Of a DNA stretch of 64,000 nt, positions 45,924 to 57,361 are shown piece by piece. A program made the position numbers and the translations under genes. The notes beneath the pieces were generated by a model. It saw only the letters and a program-made list of their open reading frames with translations, made no database searches and was not told where the DNA came from. The stretch is taken from assembly GCA_024138015.1 (NCBI GenBank), contig JAMXBB010000006.1, positions 69,687,581-69,751,580 of the forward strand, given 5' to 3'. Every line of letters starts with the position of its first letter. The first letter of the stretch is position 1. This DNA is from Lumnitzera littorea (taxonomy: Eukaryota; Streptophyta; Magnoliopsida; Myrtales; Combretaceae).

Positions 45924-48900
45924 TGTTACATCCTGGCATAGCTTTGGATATACCATGACATAGGAAAACCAATTATAACTAGACACAAATCTAATAAAAG
46001 ATCATATTTCATACATTTAACACCTAAGATAGGTTCAACTATAGCCTTTCATGATACAAATATATATAATATATACAAATCTCAAAACTTCAAAAGTTAT
46101 AACTTCGTTTGCTAAAACTAAACTTCTATGTTTCTAGTATACTTGCTCAGCAAAACTTCCACTTTTCCAAAACAGTTGACTATAACTAATGCTCTCAAAA
46201 GTTTACTTTGTTGATAGCAGTGTGCCAAAATCTACTTCATAACTTAAGGATCAAATACTTTATCCCCTTGACTTACTATAAGTTGAGTGAAAATGGATAA
46301 ACAAGCAGTAATAAAATAGTGCACATAACATAAGCATATATGTATCATATTAAGTTAATCACCCAGCCAATAAATAAGATAATGCAAAGAGTATATACTA
46401 TGCTAATGCATGTGATATGCATCAGTACTCGATATCCTAGCTAGCTTAGCTACTCATTCAATTTATTCTACTTCAAATTTGGGCATCTGGATAATATATC
46501 CAAGAACTTAGCAACAATTTATCTTAGCAAAACTACAGAGTGTAGTTAAAGTTTTAGGTTAACGCAAATCTATATGTACAAAAACCCAACTTTAAAAACT
46601 TATCTTAGGAAAATCATAAGTTTCAAAAATCTGACTTGTAGGTCCTTTTCGTCCTATGCCATGAATGCATCAACCAACTCTCTAATAAATACCAACCAAA
46701 GCAACTAAGCATATTTGGTTATTCCTTTAACTAGAGCTTAGCTTTCTTTTCTTTTCCATTTCATATCTAAAAACCAAAGTATTGGTTCACTTAAGTGAAC
46801 ACATTAGGAGGTAAGGTTAGTATGTAGGATATATTCATGTTAGTGCAATGTAATAACAAATCATGTTCAACCAACACTAGATACAAAACACAAAACAATA
46901 AAGTTCACTTCATGCAGTGAATTCAGTCCATACATATATAGTCACCACAATCACATACAAGAGTGCTCACTTCCTACTAAGTAGATGTAATTTTACTCTC
47001 CATACACATATCTACTTACTTAGCCTGCGATTTGTTCCCAAGTTTACTTGTTAACACGAGCTTCTTCTTTAACAATTTCACCTAACATAGGTAAATGCTA
47101 TTAAGGAAAACTACAAATCATATAGGTGTATACATTTTATCTTAATAGTAGCATACATTCTAAATCACTCTCTGATTTGATTTAACATCAAAATATCTAA
47201 TCAAATACTATTTAACTTATATCTTTAGTTTACCAATTAAAAATCTCTAGCATTTTGCCAAACTCAATTGTCTAAGTTTAACTTACATAAGAACCCTTCA
47301 GTATAGCCTTTGATTCTATCTCTATTTTAGTTTTTAATTCGACTAGAGTACTATAATTACTTATAATATTTTCAATTTTAAACTAAACCAAGCTAAGACC
47401 AATAAAGTGTACTTCAAATATAGTAGTATTTCTGACTCACCCTCACTACAATGTCAATTGTACAAATTTAACTTATATAGTCATATTTGGCAAAATATGC
47501 TCAAATAGTAGGAAAATATATAATACTTAGTATTCATACTCTATTAAATTCATGAAAAGTATATTATACTCAAAAAATCATACTAGTTATATTCTAGTCA
47601 TGAAAAGCATTAAAATAGTATAATATGCAATATAATTTAAAACACTTGCTTTAGCTCAATTTTATGAATAATTTTCTAAAAATAGGTAAATAATTATACT
47701 TTTTCTTAAAATTAGAATAGAACATATATTTTATTAATACTAGGCTCCATATATTAATTGTTTTTACCACATTTTAGTACATATTATAATGTGTTATTCA
47801 AAATTTTTTATCCTAAAACAATATCGTCTAATATTTTGAAAAATTTATTCAAAATTCAGTGGAATAAGATACATTATTAAGTAAGCACTATAAATCATTG
47901 TTATTTCAACAAAATAAAATTATAACATGAAAGTACATGTAAAACAACTTGGGAAAATAAATTTTCTAGGTTGATTTACTATTTTTAGAAATTTAATAAA
48001 AATCCAATGCAAACATTGGCCTTACTGGTATATAGCTGTTCGGCTACCTTCTAACCACCTACGTAAAATCATTATATGCTATTTGATTCTTAAATATTAT
48101 TTTTATAAATTAAATAATTTATTTTTAAGAGCTCATTACATTTCGAGCCTCAAATGTTGAGTTCTTGATAATTAACGATCTTGATAAAAATATGTTTTAC
48201 CGAAATTAAATATTATACATACTTTATTTTGAGAAATTGATCTTACTAAGACTCTTCGTCTAACTTTTGTGATCTCATATTAAAATTTAACTCAATTTGG
48301 ACAAAATTATCTAAAAGCCTTAGATTGTACCAAATGCCTTAACTCGTATAAGTGCTTAAGCAGTTAGGGTTTAATAAAGTCATAGTAGAGTATGAGGGAG
48401 GTCAGTTTTAAATGTACTTGAGTTGAGTAATCTAGTAGTAGCTTCATTTTAGCTCGAAAATGAACATAGAACTTCAATTTCTATAGAGCGAGAAAGCTAC
48501 ACTAGAGAGAGAATGAGTTTCAAAAATGCGAGAAGGGAATGGAAGTAAGAATTCGTGATTGAAATGTGAATGAGGAGGACTTTTTTATACTAAACCAAGC
48601 TTAAACAAGCTTAGATAAAGCAATAATGGTTGAATCGGCCATTATTGCAAGCTTTGGGCAATCTTCAAAAATGAGGAAAGATGCAGGATTTATGGAGATA
48701 TCTCAAATTGGAATGATGATGCTCTTACCTTAGGAAGTATATAGAAGCTATGGAACTTGCTTGCAGTGAGTTGATTCAATAGAAATGCTAAAGCTTAATA
48801 CTTAGATTCATTATATTTTATTATTTTCAAGGCCGATTTGGTTTAAAAAAAAAAAAGAATGAATTTGGTTTCATAAAGAGGAATATTTAACAATATCCAT

Positions 48901-48964
48901 ATGATCTTCGTGATCTTACCAAATTAAAAATGGCTATAAACTAACACTCTATGTATGTTCTTCG
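45924..48964 (-). repeat. 5' LTR of element G (family L2), far edge unresolved
   Basis: It begins TGTTACATCC and matches both 3' LTR pieces and solo LTR F in part. A minus-strand TATA-like GTATAAAAAAG at 48580-48590 lies about 2.66 kb from the start; in F the TATA box lies 2.67 kb from the same end, so this LTR should extend several hundred bases beyond it. The TRIM J begins at 48965 and either inserted into the remainder or marks the edge. Blocks of T and A runs (48842) are low complexity. Confidence 0.72.
48620..48648. other. Inverted repeat upstream of the G LTR TATA box
   Basis: GCAATAATGG (48620-48629) and CCATTATTGC (48639-48648) are perfect 10-base arms around a 9-base loop. On the minus strand the hairpin lies 30-60 bases upstream of the TATA-like element. 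Confidence 0.6.
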
Positions 48965-49361
48965 TATCATAGGACGTCCCTTCACCCCTTCCATATGTGT
49001 CCGTGTAGCGATCAACCCTCCTTTGTCTCATCACATTCTGCTTATATCATGGAAGGTAGGCCAACCTTTTCCCTTCCTTTCTTCCCAAGACTGTTTCAAC
49101 CTCCTTTATCATTAAGAGTGCTGACCATTATTGTCATTGTCTTTTATATGATTAGGGGACCCAACTTCTTTACTATTTTCAACCTACCATGGCCATCATT
49201 AGGAGAGCGGCATTAGCTCTTAACCAATTTGTTCATGAAAGGCTAACCCTACCTTAAGAGAACACCCAACCCTATGAATAAACCGTCTATTGATGCTACT
49301 CATTTCACATTAAGCCTTAAGTTAAACACCTTCACTTCTATCCAAAACATGGACCATGACA
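48965..49361 (-). repeat. 3' LTR of TRIM J
   Basis: It aligns with 56246-56603: shared CCATATGTG, CTTATATCAT, TTGTCATTGTC, TTACCATGG-like and TTAAGTTAAACA words. The open frame at 48995-49216 is LTR sequence. Confidence 0.8.
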
Positions 49362-49516
49362 TTCTCCTCCACTTAAATCTATGACTCCCTTGTTATGGGG
49401 CCATCTCTTTGTCACTACCCTTCCTTATAAGATCACCAACTATATTCCTCTATTGGCCAACTCCATACCAAGATCATCTCCGCTAGGACATCGGGCTTCC
49501 ATAGGCATCTCCTTGC
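49362..49516 (-). other. TRIM J interior, left piece with polypurine tract
   Basis: The first bases read on the minus strand as a purine-rich AGTGGAGGAGAA next to the LTR, acting as polypurine tract. The rest shows no recognised domain. It ends in CTTGC, the left duplication of K. Confidence 0.6.
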
Positions 49517-50370
49517 TATTGCAAACCATGACTAAGAATAGACAAGGCCGATTGTTGGATAGGTCTAAGCTTGCAGAAAGCTCAAAAAGGATTAATGAGG
49601 AAAGTGTGAAAAAGGGCAAAAATGACCAAAGGAATAGTAAGCAAAATCTACGAATAACTTTAGAGGATTTGACGCACTAATGAAACTACCAAGGACTCAT
49701 GTCACAATTCGATATGACGCACAAATTAGTTCGACGACGTTATTCGCCAACTAATCATACTTAAGGGAAATGATAAGAGTGATACTGAGAGTAAACAAAT
49801 AGTGTTTACACAAGGAAGAAAATACTCAAGTGTATTAAGAGTGATTTGCTCTCCGTTACAAGTACAAGGGTATTTATACTCATAAGTTATGGTAACTTGC
49901 CTAAAAAGGAAAAGAAAAAAAAGGGTATTTCCTAAGGAAGCAATGCACAAGTTACAAAAGGGTAAAAATGAATATATAAGAAAAACAATCATTGATGCAA
50001 CGAATTCTGCACATGATATTGTACACATAGTAATATTATATTGGCGAGGTTATTAGAAGATACGAACAAAAAAGTACAGATGGATAGCTTGTTCGAGTAG
50101 GGATAGCTTAGTTAGTCCGGAGTCTCTCTTTCTCGGCTTATCAGCAAGGAAAATGTCGAGTAATTGGTCGGCTTAGGCGCTAGTGAGTAATATTCAATTC
50201 AATACACTACAGAAAGATGGGTAGTCATATAGCTCGGCATGAAGGGTGACTCGATAAGGAAATACTTGGCTTCAGCAAAGGTTGGTTGGAATAGAAGGAT
50301 TCATCATGCCAGTCCCTCTAGTCTTTAGGCTTGGTTATGGGTGAGAGGTCCGGTAGCCTAATTCCCATTA
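49517..50370 (-). repeat. 3' LTR of element K
   Basis: It begins TATTGCAAACC (TGTTACAAACC in the partner) and ends ATTCCCATTA (ATTCCCATCA in the partner). A minus-strand TATA box GTATAAATACCC is at about 49868-49880. It carries only one copy of the 108-base unit that is doubled in the 5' LTR. Confidence 0.87.
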
Positions 50371-51500
50371 TTCCCTCCGAGTTATTTTGGATTTGGGATC
50401 AAATTCGATTAGTGTTCGCTTAGTTCTCCATCAGGGTGGTATAGACCGAGGTCAGCAATGTTGAAGGCATCAGAAACCCCATAGTCCTCAGGTAATTCCA
50501 ATATGTAAGCATTATCATATATCTTTTAGAGGATTCTAAAAGGTCCTTTCGCTTTTGCAAATAATTTGTTCCTCTTCTCGTTCGAGAACCGTTCCTTACT
50601 GAAGTGTAGCTACACTAAGTCTCTTAGCTGAAATTGTTTAGCTGTTTTACCCTTGGTCTTTTCTCACATTCTTTTAGCAACTTGATCAATGTGCCAATTG
50701 ACCTTGTCATAGATGTACTAAAGGGATTATGCTCTGACCGATGCGTTAGGGTCCTTTTGCATGGGTACTAGTATAGGGGCATGGTCACGGGGCATCTTAG
50801 GATTGAATCCATAGACCACCTCGAAGGGAGTCTGCTAAGTAGTGTCATGTACTATTCTGTTATAAGCGAACTTGACCACTGGTAGGCAAACATCCCAATT
50901 AGCCAAGTTCTTACCTACTATAGGTCGGAGTCGTGACCCTAAAGTACAATTGACCATCTCTGTTTAGCTATCACTTTAAGGGTGACATGAGATATTGAAG
51001 AGTAATTTGGTTCCCAACCAATGCTATAGGGTTCTCCAGAAATGGGTCAAGAGCATCGGGTCTCTGTTAGAGACTATACTTCTAAGCACAATGTATATCT
51101 ACACAATCTCTTATAAGAAAAGAGAAGCAATAGCCGAAGCATTATTAGTTTTGGAGCAGGGTACGAAGTGTATCATCTTACTGAACCTATCCACAACCCA
51201 TTACAGAATCTTTGTCTTGAGTAGTTCACAGTAGTTCGAGAACAAAGTCCATGCTTAATTTGGTCCATGGCTTCGTTGGGACAAGTAAAGGTATTGCTCT
51301 CCCTTACTCAGCTCGGTACTTGGCTATCTTACATACGGCACAGCTTTTGGCCACTTAGTGTGCATTTCTCCTCATTCTTTGCCAAAAGAATTGGTTATTC
51401 AACAGTTCACAAGTCTTCCTTTTTCCAAAATGTCTGGAAAGGCCTCTACTTTAGGCTTCCTTGATTAATAGCTTCCTTAGTGAGCAAATTGGCATGCATA
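50371..51500 (-). pseudogene. Element K integrase and pol C-terminus
   Basis: Minus-strand fragments in changing frames: LVDRFSKMIHF-like core words near 51210, ASAIASLFL, then LLFNISCHP-type, WDVCLPVV and TPFEVVYGFNPKMPRDHAP (about 50860-50770). The polyprotein ends AYILELPEDYGVSDAFNIAD near 50510-50450, then a Glu-rich SNLIPNPK tail and stops, immediately before the LTR. The zinc module upstream (about 51480-51340) is weak. No intact catalytic triad can be read. Confidence 0.78.
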
Positions 51501-52850
51501 ATTTTTTGCCTTAGAACAAATGGCCATCCTCCACATGATATTAGTCTACTGTCCTCCCATTAACTCATCATGAAATTATGGGTCCTTGGAGTACTGTTCT
51601 TTAATACTTGGAAACCTAAACAGTTTGGTTGCAATTTTGATAAAAGCATATATCTCCTCAAAAGAGCATTTACAACTATGTTACTCTTCCCCTACTTGTT
51701 CTTTATTTTAAAATTGAATCCTTCAAGAAATTCAACCCATCTCACTTACCGCTTTGTTAACTTGGTCTGACTTCGGAGGTACTTCAGCAATTCATGGTTA
51801 GTATATATGACAAATTCTTTCGATAGTAAATAATGTTGCCATACTTGCATTACTCGGATTATTGCCAAAAGTTTCTTGTCATACATGGAGTAGTTTAGCT
51901 ACAGTCTTTAGAGCTTCTCACTATGGAAGGTAATTAGTTAGCCTTCTTGCATTAGGACAATACCTATTCCAATGCCTGACACGTCGCATTCCAACTAAAA
52001 AATTTTATTGAAGTCAGGGAGCACTAACACTGGGGCGAAGATCAACCTTTCTTTTATCTCAACAAAACTCTTCTCCTCCCTTTCTCCCCATTGGAAGTTA
52101 GTGTTCTTTGTTTACTTGGTAAGTGGTGCGACGAGGGTACTGAAATTCTTGATGAACCTTTTATAAAATGAAGCTAGTCTATGGAAACTTCTCATGTCAG
52201 CACCCGTCATAGGAGTTGGCTACTTGACAATTGCTCGGATCTTTTCATCATCGACTCACAAACCTCCTTTACTGACTATATAGCTCAAGAATACCACTTC
52301 CTCCTAGCAAAAGCAACATTTCTTTAGATTGTCAAATTGTCTCTTAGCACGGAGGATATCTAGGATTGCTCTAAGATGTTTACAGTAACTTAGCATGTCG
52401 GTACTATAAACTGGGATGTCGTCAAAGTATACCACAACACACTTCCCTATGAGATGTCTCAACACATAGTTCATTAGCCTGATGAAAGTGCTCGAGGCAT
52501 TCGATAAGCCGAAGGGCATGATCATCCATTTGTAAAGTCTATGTCGAGTCTTGATTGCAGTCTTTTACTTATCTCCTAGCTTCATGCGGATTTGATGGTA
52601 GTTAGATTTAAGATCAATCTTGCTGAAAATCTTAGCTCCATTGAGTTCATCAAACATGTCTTCTAGCCTTAGGATCGGATACCTATATTTGATCGTAATC
52701 TTGTTCACAGCTCGGCTATCTACATACATTAGCCATGTTCCATCCTTTTTCAGCACTAGAAGTGCAGGCATAACACAAGTGTTGAGTTCTCTCTTACATA
52801 ACCTCTCTCTAGCAACTCATTGACTTAACATTTGAGTTCAAAAGCCTGCT
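51501..52850 (-). pseudogene. Element K reverse transcriptase and RNase H
   Basis: RT reads in two open parts. 52771-52565: MPALLVLKKDGTWLMYVDSR, AVNKITIKYRYPILRLEDMF, DELNGAKIFSKIDLKSNYHQ (the first catalytic Asp is in KIDL). 52525-52304: MIMPFGLSNASSTFIRLMNY and KCVVVYFDDIPVYS, where the YFDD catalytic motif is intact. RNase H follows at about 52000-51650: LECDASGIGIVLMQEG, NYSMYDKKLLAIIRVMQVW and FVIYTNHELLKYLRSQTKL, with the Asp, Glu and Asp positions still visible. Stops at expected Gln and Trp codons interrupt it. It is the best preserved RT in the window. Confidence 0.9.
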
Positions 52851-53089
52851 TGGGATTCATGTGATAAGCTAGCTTATTCAGTAGTGTAACACCAAATACT
52901 AAGTTAATGCAGTGCTTTATGCCTTAAGTTGGGGGTAACCTATCAAGTAACTATTCTAGGAACAAGTCGGCATATTCATCTAACAACTCCTTGATCTCCT
53001 AAGGTAACTCACCCCGCTCTTTCATTTCCTATAGTCGCTTGACCAATAAAAGGGTCGGCTCATTAGCATTGACGACCTCTCGAAGCTTA

Positions 53090-53810
53090 GCTTTACTCAT
53101 CACCAGAGCCTTCTTTGCTCCGAGAGCAAGTTTCGTCTACAACTTATTAACTTCTCTTTGTAGCATCAGATTCAACGTGATCTTTTGGTCATTCTTCTCA
53201 AACATATAAGTATTCTTGTAACCGTCATGTATAACTCTCCTATCAAATAACCATGGTCTACCTAGCAACACGTGGGAAGCACACATGGGCAATACGTCAC
53301 AAAGAATCTAGTTAAAGTAATTCCTTATAGTGATCAGTAGTAATATTTACCGAGTGAAATGTAATACTCCTTTCTCACTTAACTAGTGTAACTTGTATGG
53401 CTTCAAGTGCACAACAATCAGCAATTTTAGTTTTGAAACAAGAACAATTGATGCTACATTGGTGTAGCTTCTATTATCCATGATAAGGGTACACACCTGA
53501 TCATTCATCTTGCAGGTTGTATGAAATAAATTCTCCCCCTGCTCCTCCTCTTGTAAGGGTTCCACGTTCATAGTACGTCGGATAACCATGAGTAATTGGT
53601 CTAAGTCCTCGGCAAACACATTCTCCTTAATAAGTTCTTTCTTGACCATTTCATTCTCTTGAGGAACCTCCTCTTCTTCAGGTTCCTCATTTGTACTCTC
53701 TACTTCTAGCTTCGGGATGTCTCCCTTGATGACCATCCTTCATTGATTCAAGCATTGAGTAACTATGTATCCAAACCTTTGATACTTTAAGCACTTGATC
53801 TAGCTGGTCT
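53090..53810 (-). pseudogene. Element K zinc knuckle, protease and PR-RT linker
   Basis: A zinc-knuckle relic near 53805-53750 (CLKYQRFGYIVTQCLNQ in frame) has lost one Cys. An acidic linker follows (53736 on): MVIKGDIPKLEVESTNEEPE and KENVFAEDLDQLLMVIRRTM. The protease starts GENLFHTTCKMNDQVCTLIM and has DNRSYTNVASIVLVSKLKLL where Asp-Ser/Gly-Gly is usual: the Asp is kept, the Gly is Arg. The linker to RT (53290-53090) reads DGYKNTYMFEKNDQK-like words with stops. Confidence 0.83.
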
Positions 53811-54814
53811 TACTGCCAAACCCTTACCCCTTCTCATAAGTTTGAGTCGGCACTTCATCATTAAGTCAGCCTTTTTGCTAGGCTCTGTACTCGACTGAGT
53901 TCGGTGACTTGCTTGTACAAGTCGGCTAGTCAGCATCCTTGCCAGTACTTAGCTCCTTCTTTGCCTCTTTACATGCTGGGCAATCCTAACAGCTTTATCT
54001 ATTGTGTCAAATCGTTAGAGCTCCACAATGTCTCAAATGTCTCCTCTTAAGCTATTAATGAATCTTGAAACCGTTCAGGCTGGTAGTTCCTTCACTTCGC
54101 AATGGATCATGGGCATTTGAAACTCTTGAATATACTCGTCAATAGTTCAGCCTCCTTGTCTCAACTCTTAAAGCCAAGTGAAAGTATCTTAGAGAAAAGT
54201 TTCCTATACGAACCTGTTTTTGAGCACTCACTTCATCTTGGGCCAAGTATTAATCTCTTGGTAGCCCTCTCATCTTCCCATGGCCTAAAAATTCTTCCAC
54301 TACATGGCAGCATATCAGGAGGACTTAACATTAAAGTTCTCACTTTCTCATAATCCTCATATTGATAGTAATCAAACATACGCTCTACCTTCTCTTTCCA
54401 ATCCAGATACTCATTAACATTCCTAGACTCATTAAAACTTAGAATTCGAAACTTTACATGGTTGGATGCTTTAGGGATTTGTACATACTCTTCTTCAGAA
54501 TACTCTTCTTCTACTTCATCAAGCTCTCTCAAGTTGATCCTTCGCCTTACTCTTTTGCCAACTCTTCCACCTCGAACGGGTCAAGTTAGGTTCTGACCTG
54601 TAATAGGTTACGTAACTTATGGAGTGTTTTGTACAGCCTTAGTGGGTCGGCAAGATAACGCATGAACAACTCGGGTTAGATCTACTAAGCGGTTAGCTAT
54701 CTCATCAAGTCTCTCATCAGTGCTTTTGGAAGGACGAGTTCCTTGAGATTGTTGTATATGGTAGATAACTCCACTGTCATCACCAGTACCAACATTCATG
54801 TTTGGATCTATCAT
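53811..54814 (-). pseudogene. gag: Element K gag
   Basis: The start Met at 54814 (MIDPNMNVGTGDDSGVIYHI) opens a 65-residue stretch with DERLDEIANRLVDLTRVVHA, a short helical segment also present in E. After a basic region come LKHPTM-type and SFNESRNVNEYLDWKEKVER (54450-54390), MFDYYQYEDYEKVRTLML and a damaged capsid C-terminus near 54250-54050. The fold order is as in E and H. Stops and at least two frameshifts make it inactive. Confidence 0.83.
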
Positions 54815-54973
54815 TTTTCCTTACAGATTCAAAGCTCAAACAAACACTTTAGGAAATTAACAATTAACAACACAACGGTCAAATAAACACAGTAACTTGC
54901 TCTGTTTTACATACACAAAATAGAGTATAATAAAACTTCAAGAAGAATAAACTACAGTTTACACAAAACCTCT

Positions 54974-54985
54974 ACTATAATACTA
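54974..54985 (-). promoter_or_regulatory. Primer-binding site of element K, degenerate
   Basis: TAGTATTATAGT on the minus strand matches the initiator Met site at 8 of 12. It has the right place, three bases from the LTR edge at 54989. Position supports it more than sequence. Confidence 0.5.
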
Positions 54986-54988
54986 AGA

Positions 54989-55932
54989 TGTTACAAACCT
55001 TGACCAAGAACAAACAAGGCCAGTTGTTAGATGGGTCTGAGCTTGCAGAAAGCTTAAAAAGGATTAATGGAAAAAGTATGAAAAAGGGAAAAAATGATGA
55101 AGGGATTATAGTAAGCAAAACCCATGAACAGCTCTAGAGGATATGACGCACCAATGGAACTTCCATAGACTTACAGTACAATTCAATATGATGTACAAAT
55201 CGATCTGGTGAAGTTACTTGCCACCTAACCTTGCTTAAACTCTAGAGGATATGACACACCAATGGAACTTCCAAAGACTCACAGTACAATTCAATATGAT
55301 CTACAAATCGGTCTAGTGAGGTTACTTGCCACCTAACCTTGCTTAAGGGGAAGGATAAGAGTGATGTTGAGAGTAAACAAATAGTGTTTAAGCAAGGAAG
55401 AAAATACTCAAGTGTATTAAGAATGATCTACTCTCTATTACAAATATAAAGGTATTTATACTCATAAGTTAAAGCAACTTGCTTAAAAAGGAAAAGAAAA
55501 GAAGGGCATTTCCTAAGGAAGCAATGCAAAAGAAACCAAAGGGTAAAAATGAATATATAAAAAAAACAATCATTGGTTTAATGGATTCTACACATGATAC
55601 TGTACACGTAATGATGTTACATTAGCAAGATTATTAGAAGATATGCACAAAAAAGTACGAACGGATGGCTTAGTTAGTTCGAAGTCTCTCTTTCTTGGCT
55701 TATTAACAAGAAAGATGCTGAGTAATTGGTCGGCTTGGGCGCTAGTGAGTAATCTCCAATTCAATACACTATAGAAAGATAGGTAGTTATACAGCTTGGC
55801 ATGAAAGGTGACTCAGCAAGAAAGTACTTGGCTTCGACAAGGGTCAGTTAGAATAGAAGGATTCATCGTGCCAATCCCTTTAGTCCTTGAGCTCAGCTGT
55901 AGGTCAAAGGTCTGGTAGCTTGATTCCCATCA
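54989..55932 (-). repeat. 5' LTR of element K
   Basis: It begins TGTTACAAACC and ends TTCCCATCA. A 108-base unit is repeated head to tail at 55132-55239 and 55240-55347. The minus-strand TATA box GTATAAATACC is near 55455. Confidence 0.88.
55132..55347. repeat. 108-base tandem duplication in K 5' LTR
   Basis: Both units start CTCTAGAGGATATGAC and end CCTTGCTTAA. They differ at only a handful of positions (for example GACGCACC versus GACACACC). The 3' LTR has one unit. Confidence 0.88.
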
Positions 55933-55937
55933 CTTCC

Positions 55938-56245
55938 CTTCACCCTTTTCTCTCATCCTTTAAGATTGCCTCTTGTTATGTGGCCTAATGGTAAGGTTTA
56001 TCCTTTGAAGTTCACCTTTTCTTTTTTCTTTCATTTTCTTAAGATTCTGGTAGAGTCTTCTTACAATGCTGCTCATGACACAACTACCCCCCTCTAGCAA
56101 TGATGTCCTTTACTTAGTAGCTGCTCCTTCCTTCAAGCTTTATCTACATGAGCCTAATTGTTAATAAGATTTGTCCTTTGTCATTAAGTACAATGAATAG
56201 TATTTAGGTAGCTCATCTGAGTTGCTTTTATGCTCCGATACCACT
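55938..56245 (-). other. TRIM J interior, right piece with primer site
   Basis: The end at 56231-56243 reads TGGTATCGGAGCA on the minus strand, an initiator Met primer site, two bases from the LTR. The remainder is A+T-rich and shows no gag/pol residue pattern. Confidence 0.72.
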
Positions 56246-56603
56246 TGTCATAGAATAAGAGATTTAACCCCTCCATATGTGCCTGTGCAACGCTTAACTC
56301 TCTTTTAACTCATCATATTTTGCTTATATCATAGAAGGTGAGCTAGCCTTTTCCCTTTCTATCTTCCCAAGATTGTTCTAAGCCCCTTTATCTTCAAGAG
56401 TATTGATCAGAATTGTCATTGTCCTCCATATAATTGGGAGGCCTAACTTTTTTACTAGTTTTGGCTTACCATGGCTATCGTTAGGAGAGAGGTATCAGCT
56501 CTTGACCAGTTTGCCCAACCTTACGAATAAACCACTTGTTGACACAGCTCATTTCATATTATGCCCTAAGTTAAACATCCCTACTTCAAATCAAATGTTG
56601 ACA
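56246..56603 (-). repeat. 5' LTR of TRIM J
   Basis: It begins TGTCATAG and ends GTTGACA. It aligns with the left copy throughout; the left copy has about 40 extra bases near GAAAGGCTAACCC and CTTAAGAGAACACCC. Confidence 0.8.
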
Positions 56604-57341
56604 TGTAGCATTTGAAGTCAAAATGAAAAAAATCACTAAAGTGCTTCTAGAGTGGATTGAATCTAGACCCCTTTTGTGTGTATGAGTGCATTTTACCATC
56701 AAACCGTTGTCCTGTGCCTCATTCATGTATGCAAACAAATTACATATATGGATAAAGTACATTCGGCCAGATTCAAATTTTTTATTTGGCATAGGGCCAA
56801 ACTAACCTTTAATACTATTTTTCCTAACGGAAAACATACCTAACATGAATAAAATGCTCAAACCCTATTGTTATTCCAATATTATTCTAATTTTCCTGAT
56901 ATTTTATTATTACTTTACTTTATTCTAATATCTTAAGAACTTTATTTTTTTTTTAATTTTTTCCAGATTTTTTCATTTTTTGGTATTTTTCTAAATTTTC
57001 TAATTTTTTTATTTCCCCAAACTTTAAATCTTTATATATATATTTTGAATATTCTATTTTTTTTATTTTTCAGTTTTTAACTTTTTCAAAAAATTTTGTT
57101 TATTTTTTCAATTTTCAAATTTTTCATATTTTTTTAATTTTCTAATTTTTTATATATTTTTTTCTAATTAAGATTCTTTCTTTATTCTAAAAATTTTAAA
57201 AACTATAAAGAGACAAAAATAGGGTATTTATAGGTTCCAAATGAGCACTTCACACACACTTTATTAATCACCACAAACCAAATGGCTTAAGAGCTTATAC
57301 ATGGTTAATAATACTCACAATGCTTTAAATTACAAGCAAAG
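56604..57341. other. Non-coding stretch with long T-rich tract
   Basis: No coding or LTR match. From about 56935 to 57180 the plus strand is mostly T runs broken by single A and C residues. The sequence ends at CAAAG, the left duplication of solo LTR L. It may be part of the far end of the G LTR or of an unrecognised older repeat. Confidence 0.4.
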
Positions 57342-57361
57342 TGTCAAGACCCTAAAAAGTC

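Larger units (their letters stand above)
26036..48964 (-). mobile_element. Element G: Tekay/Del-like chromovirus, pol-deleted, split by element H
   Basis: Minus-strand order: 5' LTR (45924 to about 48964), initiator Met primer site, gag (45902 to about 44700), protease and the first residues before RT (about 44600-43865), then directly the 3' LTR. The 3' LTR is in two pieces, 43864-43256 and 27498-26036, separated by element H. Removing H makes the two pieces line up with the 5' LTR around 47345-47440, except that about 85 bases present in the 5' LTR are missing at the insertion point. RT, RNase H, IN and the upstream part of the 3' LTR are deleted. It is non-autonomous. Confidence 0.85.
49517..55932 (-). 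mobile_element. Element K: near full-length chromovirus (CRM-like branch)
   Basis: LTRs at 49517-50370 (854 bases) and 54989-55932 (944 bases, including a 108-base tandem duplication) flank 4.6 kb of gag-pol read on the minus strand: gag, zinc knuckle, PR, RT, RNase H, IN and a pol end right at the 3' LTR. CTTGC (49512-49516) and CTTCC (55933-55937) are the flanking duplications, four of five alike. Domain order and continuity are complete, but stops and frameshifts make it inactive. RT and gag wording is that of E and H, so all three belong to one lineage; CRM-like is the nearest I recognise. Confidence 0.9.
48965..56603 (-). mobile_element. Element J: TRIM-like miniature LTR element split by K
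   Basis: Short direct LTRs (48965-49361, 397 bases; 56246-56603, 358 bases) flank about 460 bases of interior once K is removed, giving about 1.2 kb in total. The LTR ends read TGTCATAG and TTGACA on the right copy and TATCATAG and ATGACA on the left. An initiator Met primer site lies two bases from the right LTR and a purine-rich AGTGGAGGAGAA (minus strand) abuts the left LTR. No gag or pol is recognisable. Size and layout fit terminal-repeat retrotransposons in miniature. No clear target duplication is seen. Confidence 0.8.

Noticed and set aside
49381..49680. 99-residue plus-strand ORF
   Set aside because: It runs across the junction of TRIM J and the K LTR, so it cannot be an ancestral gene.
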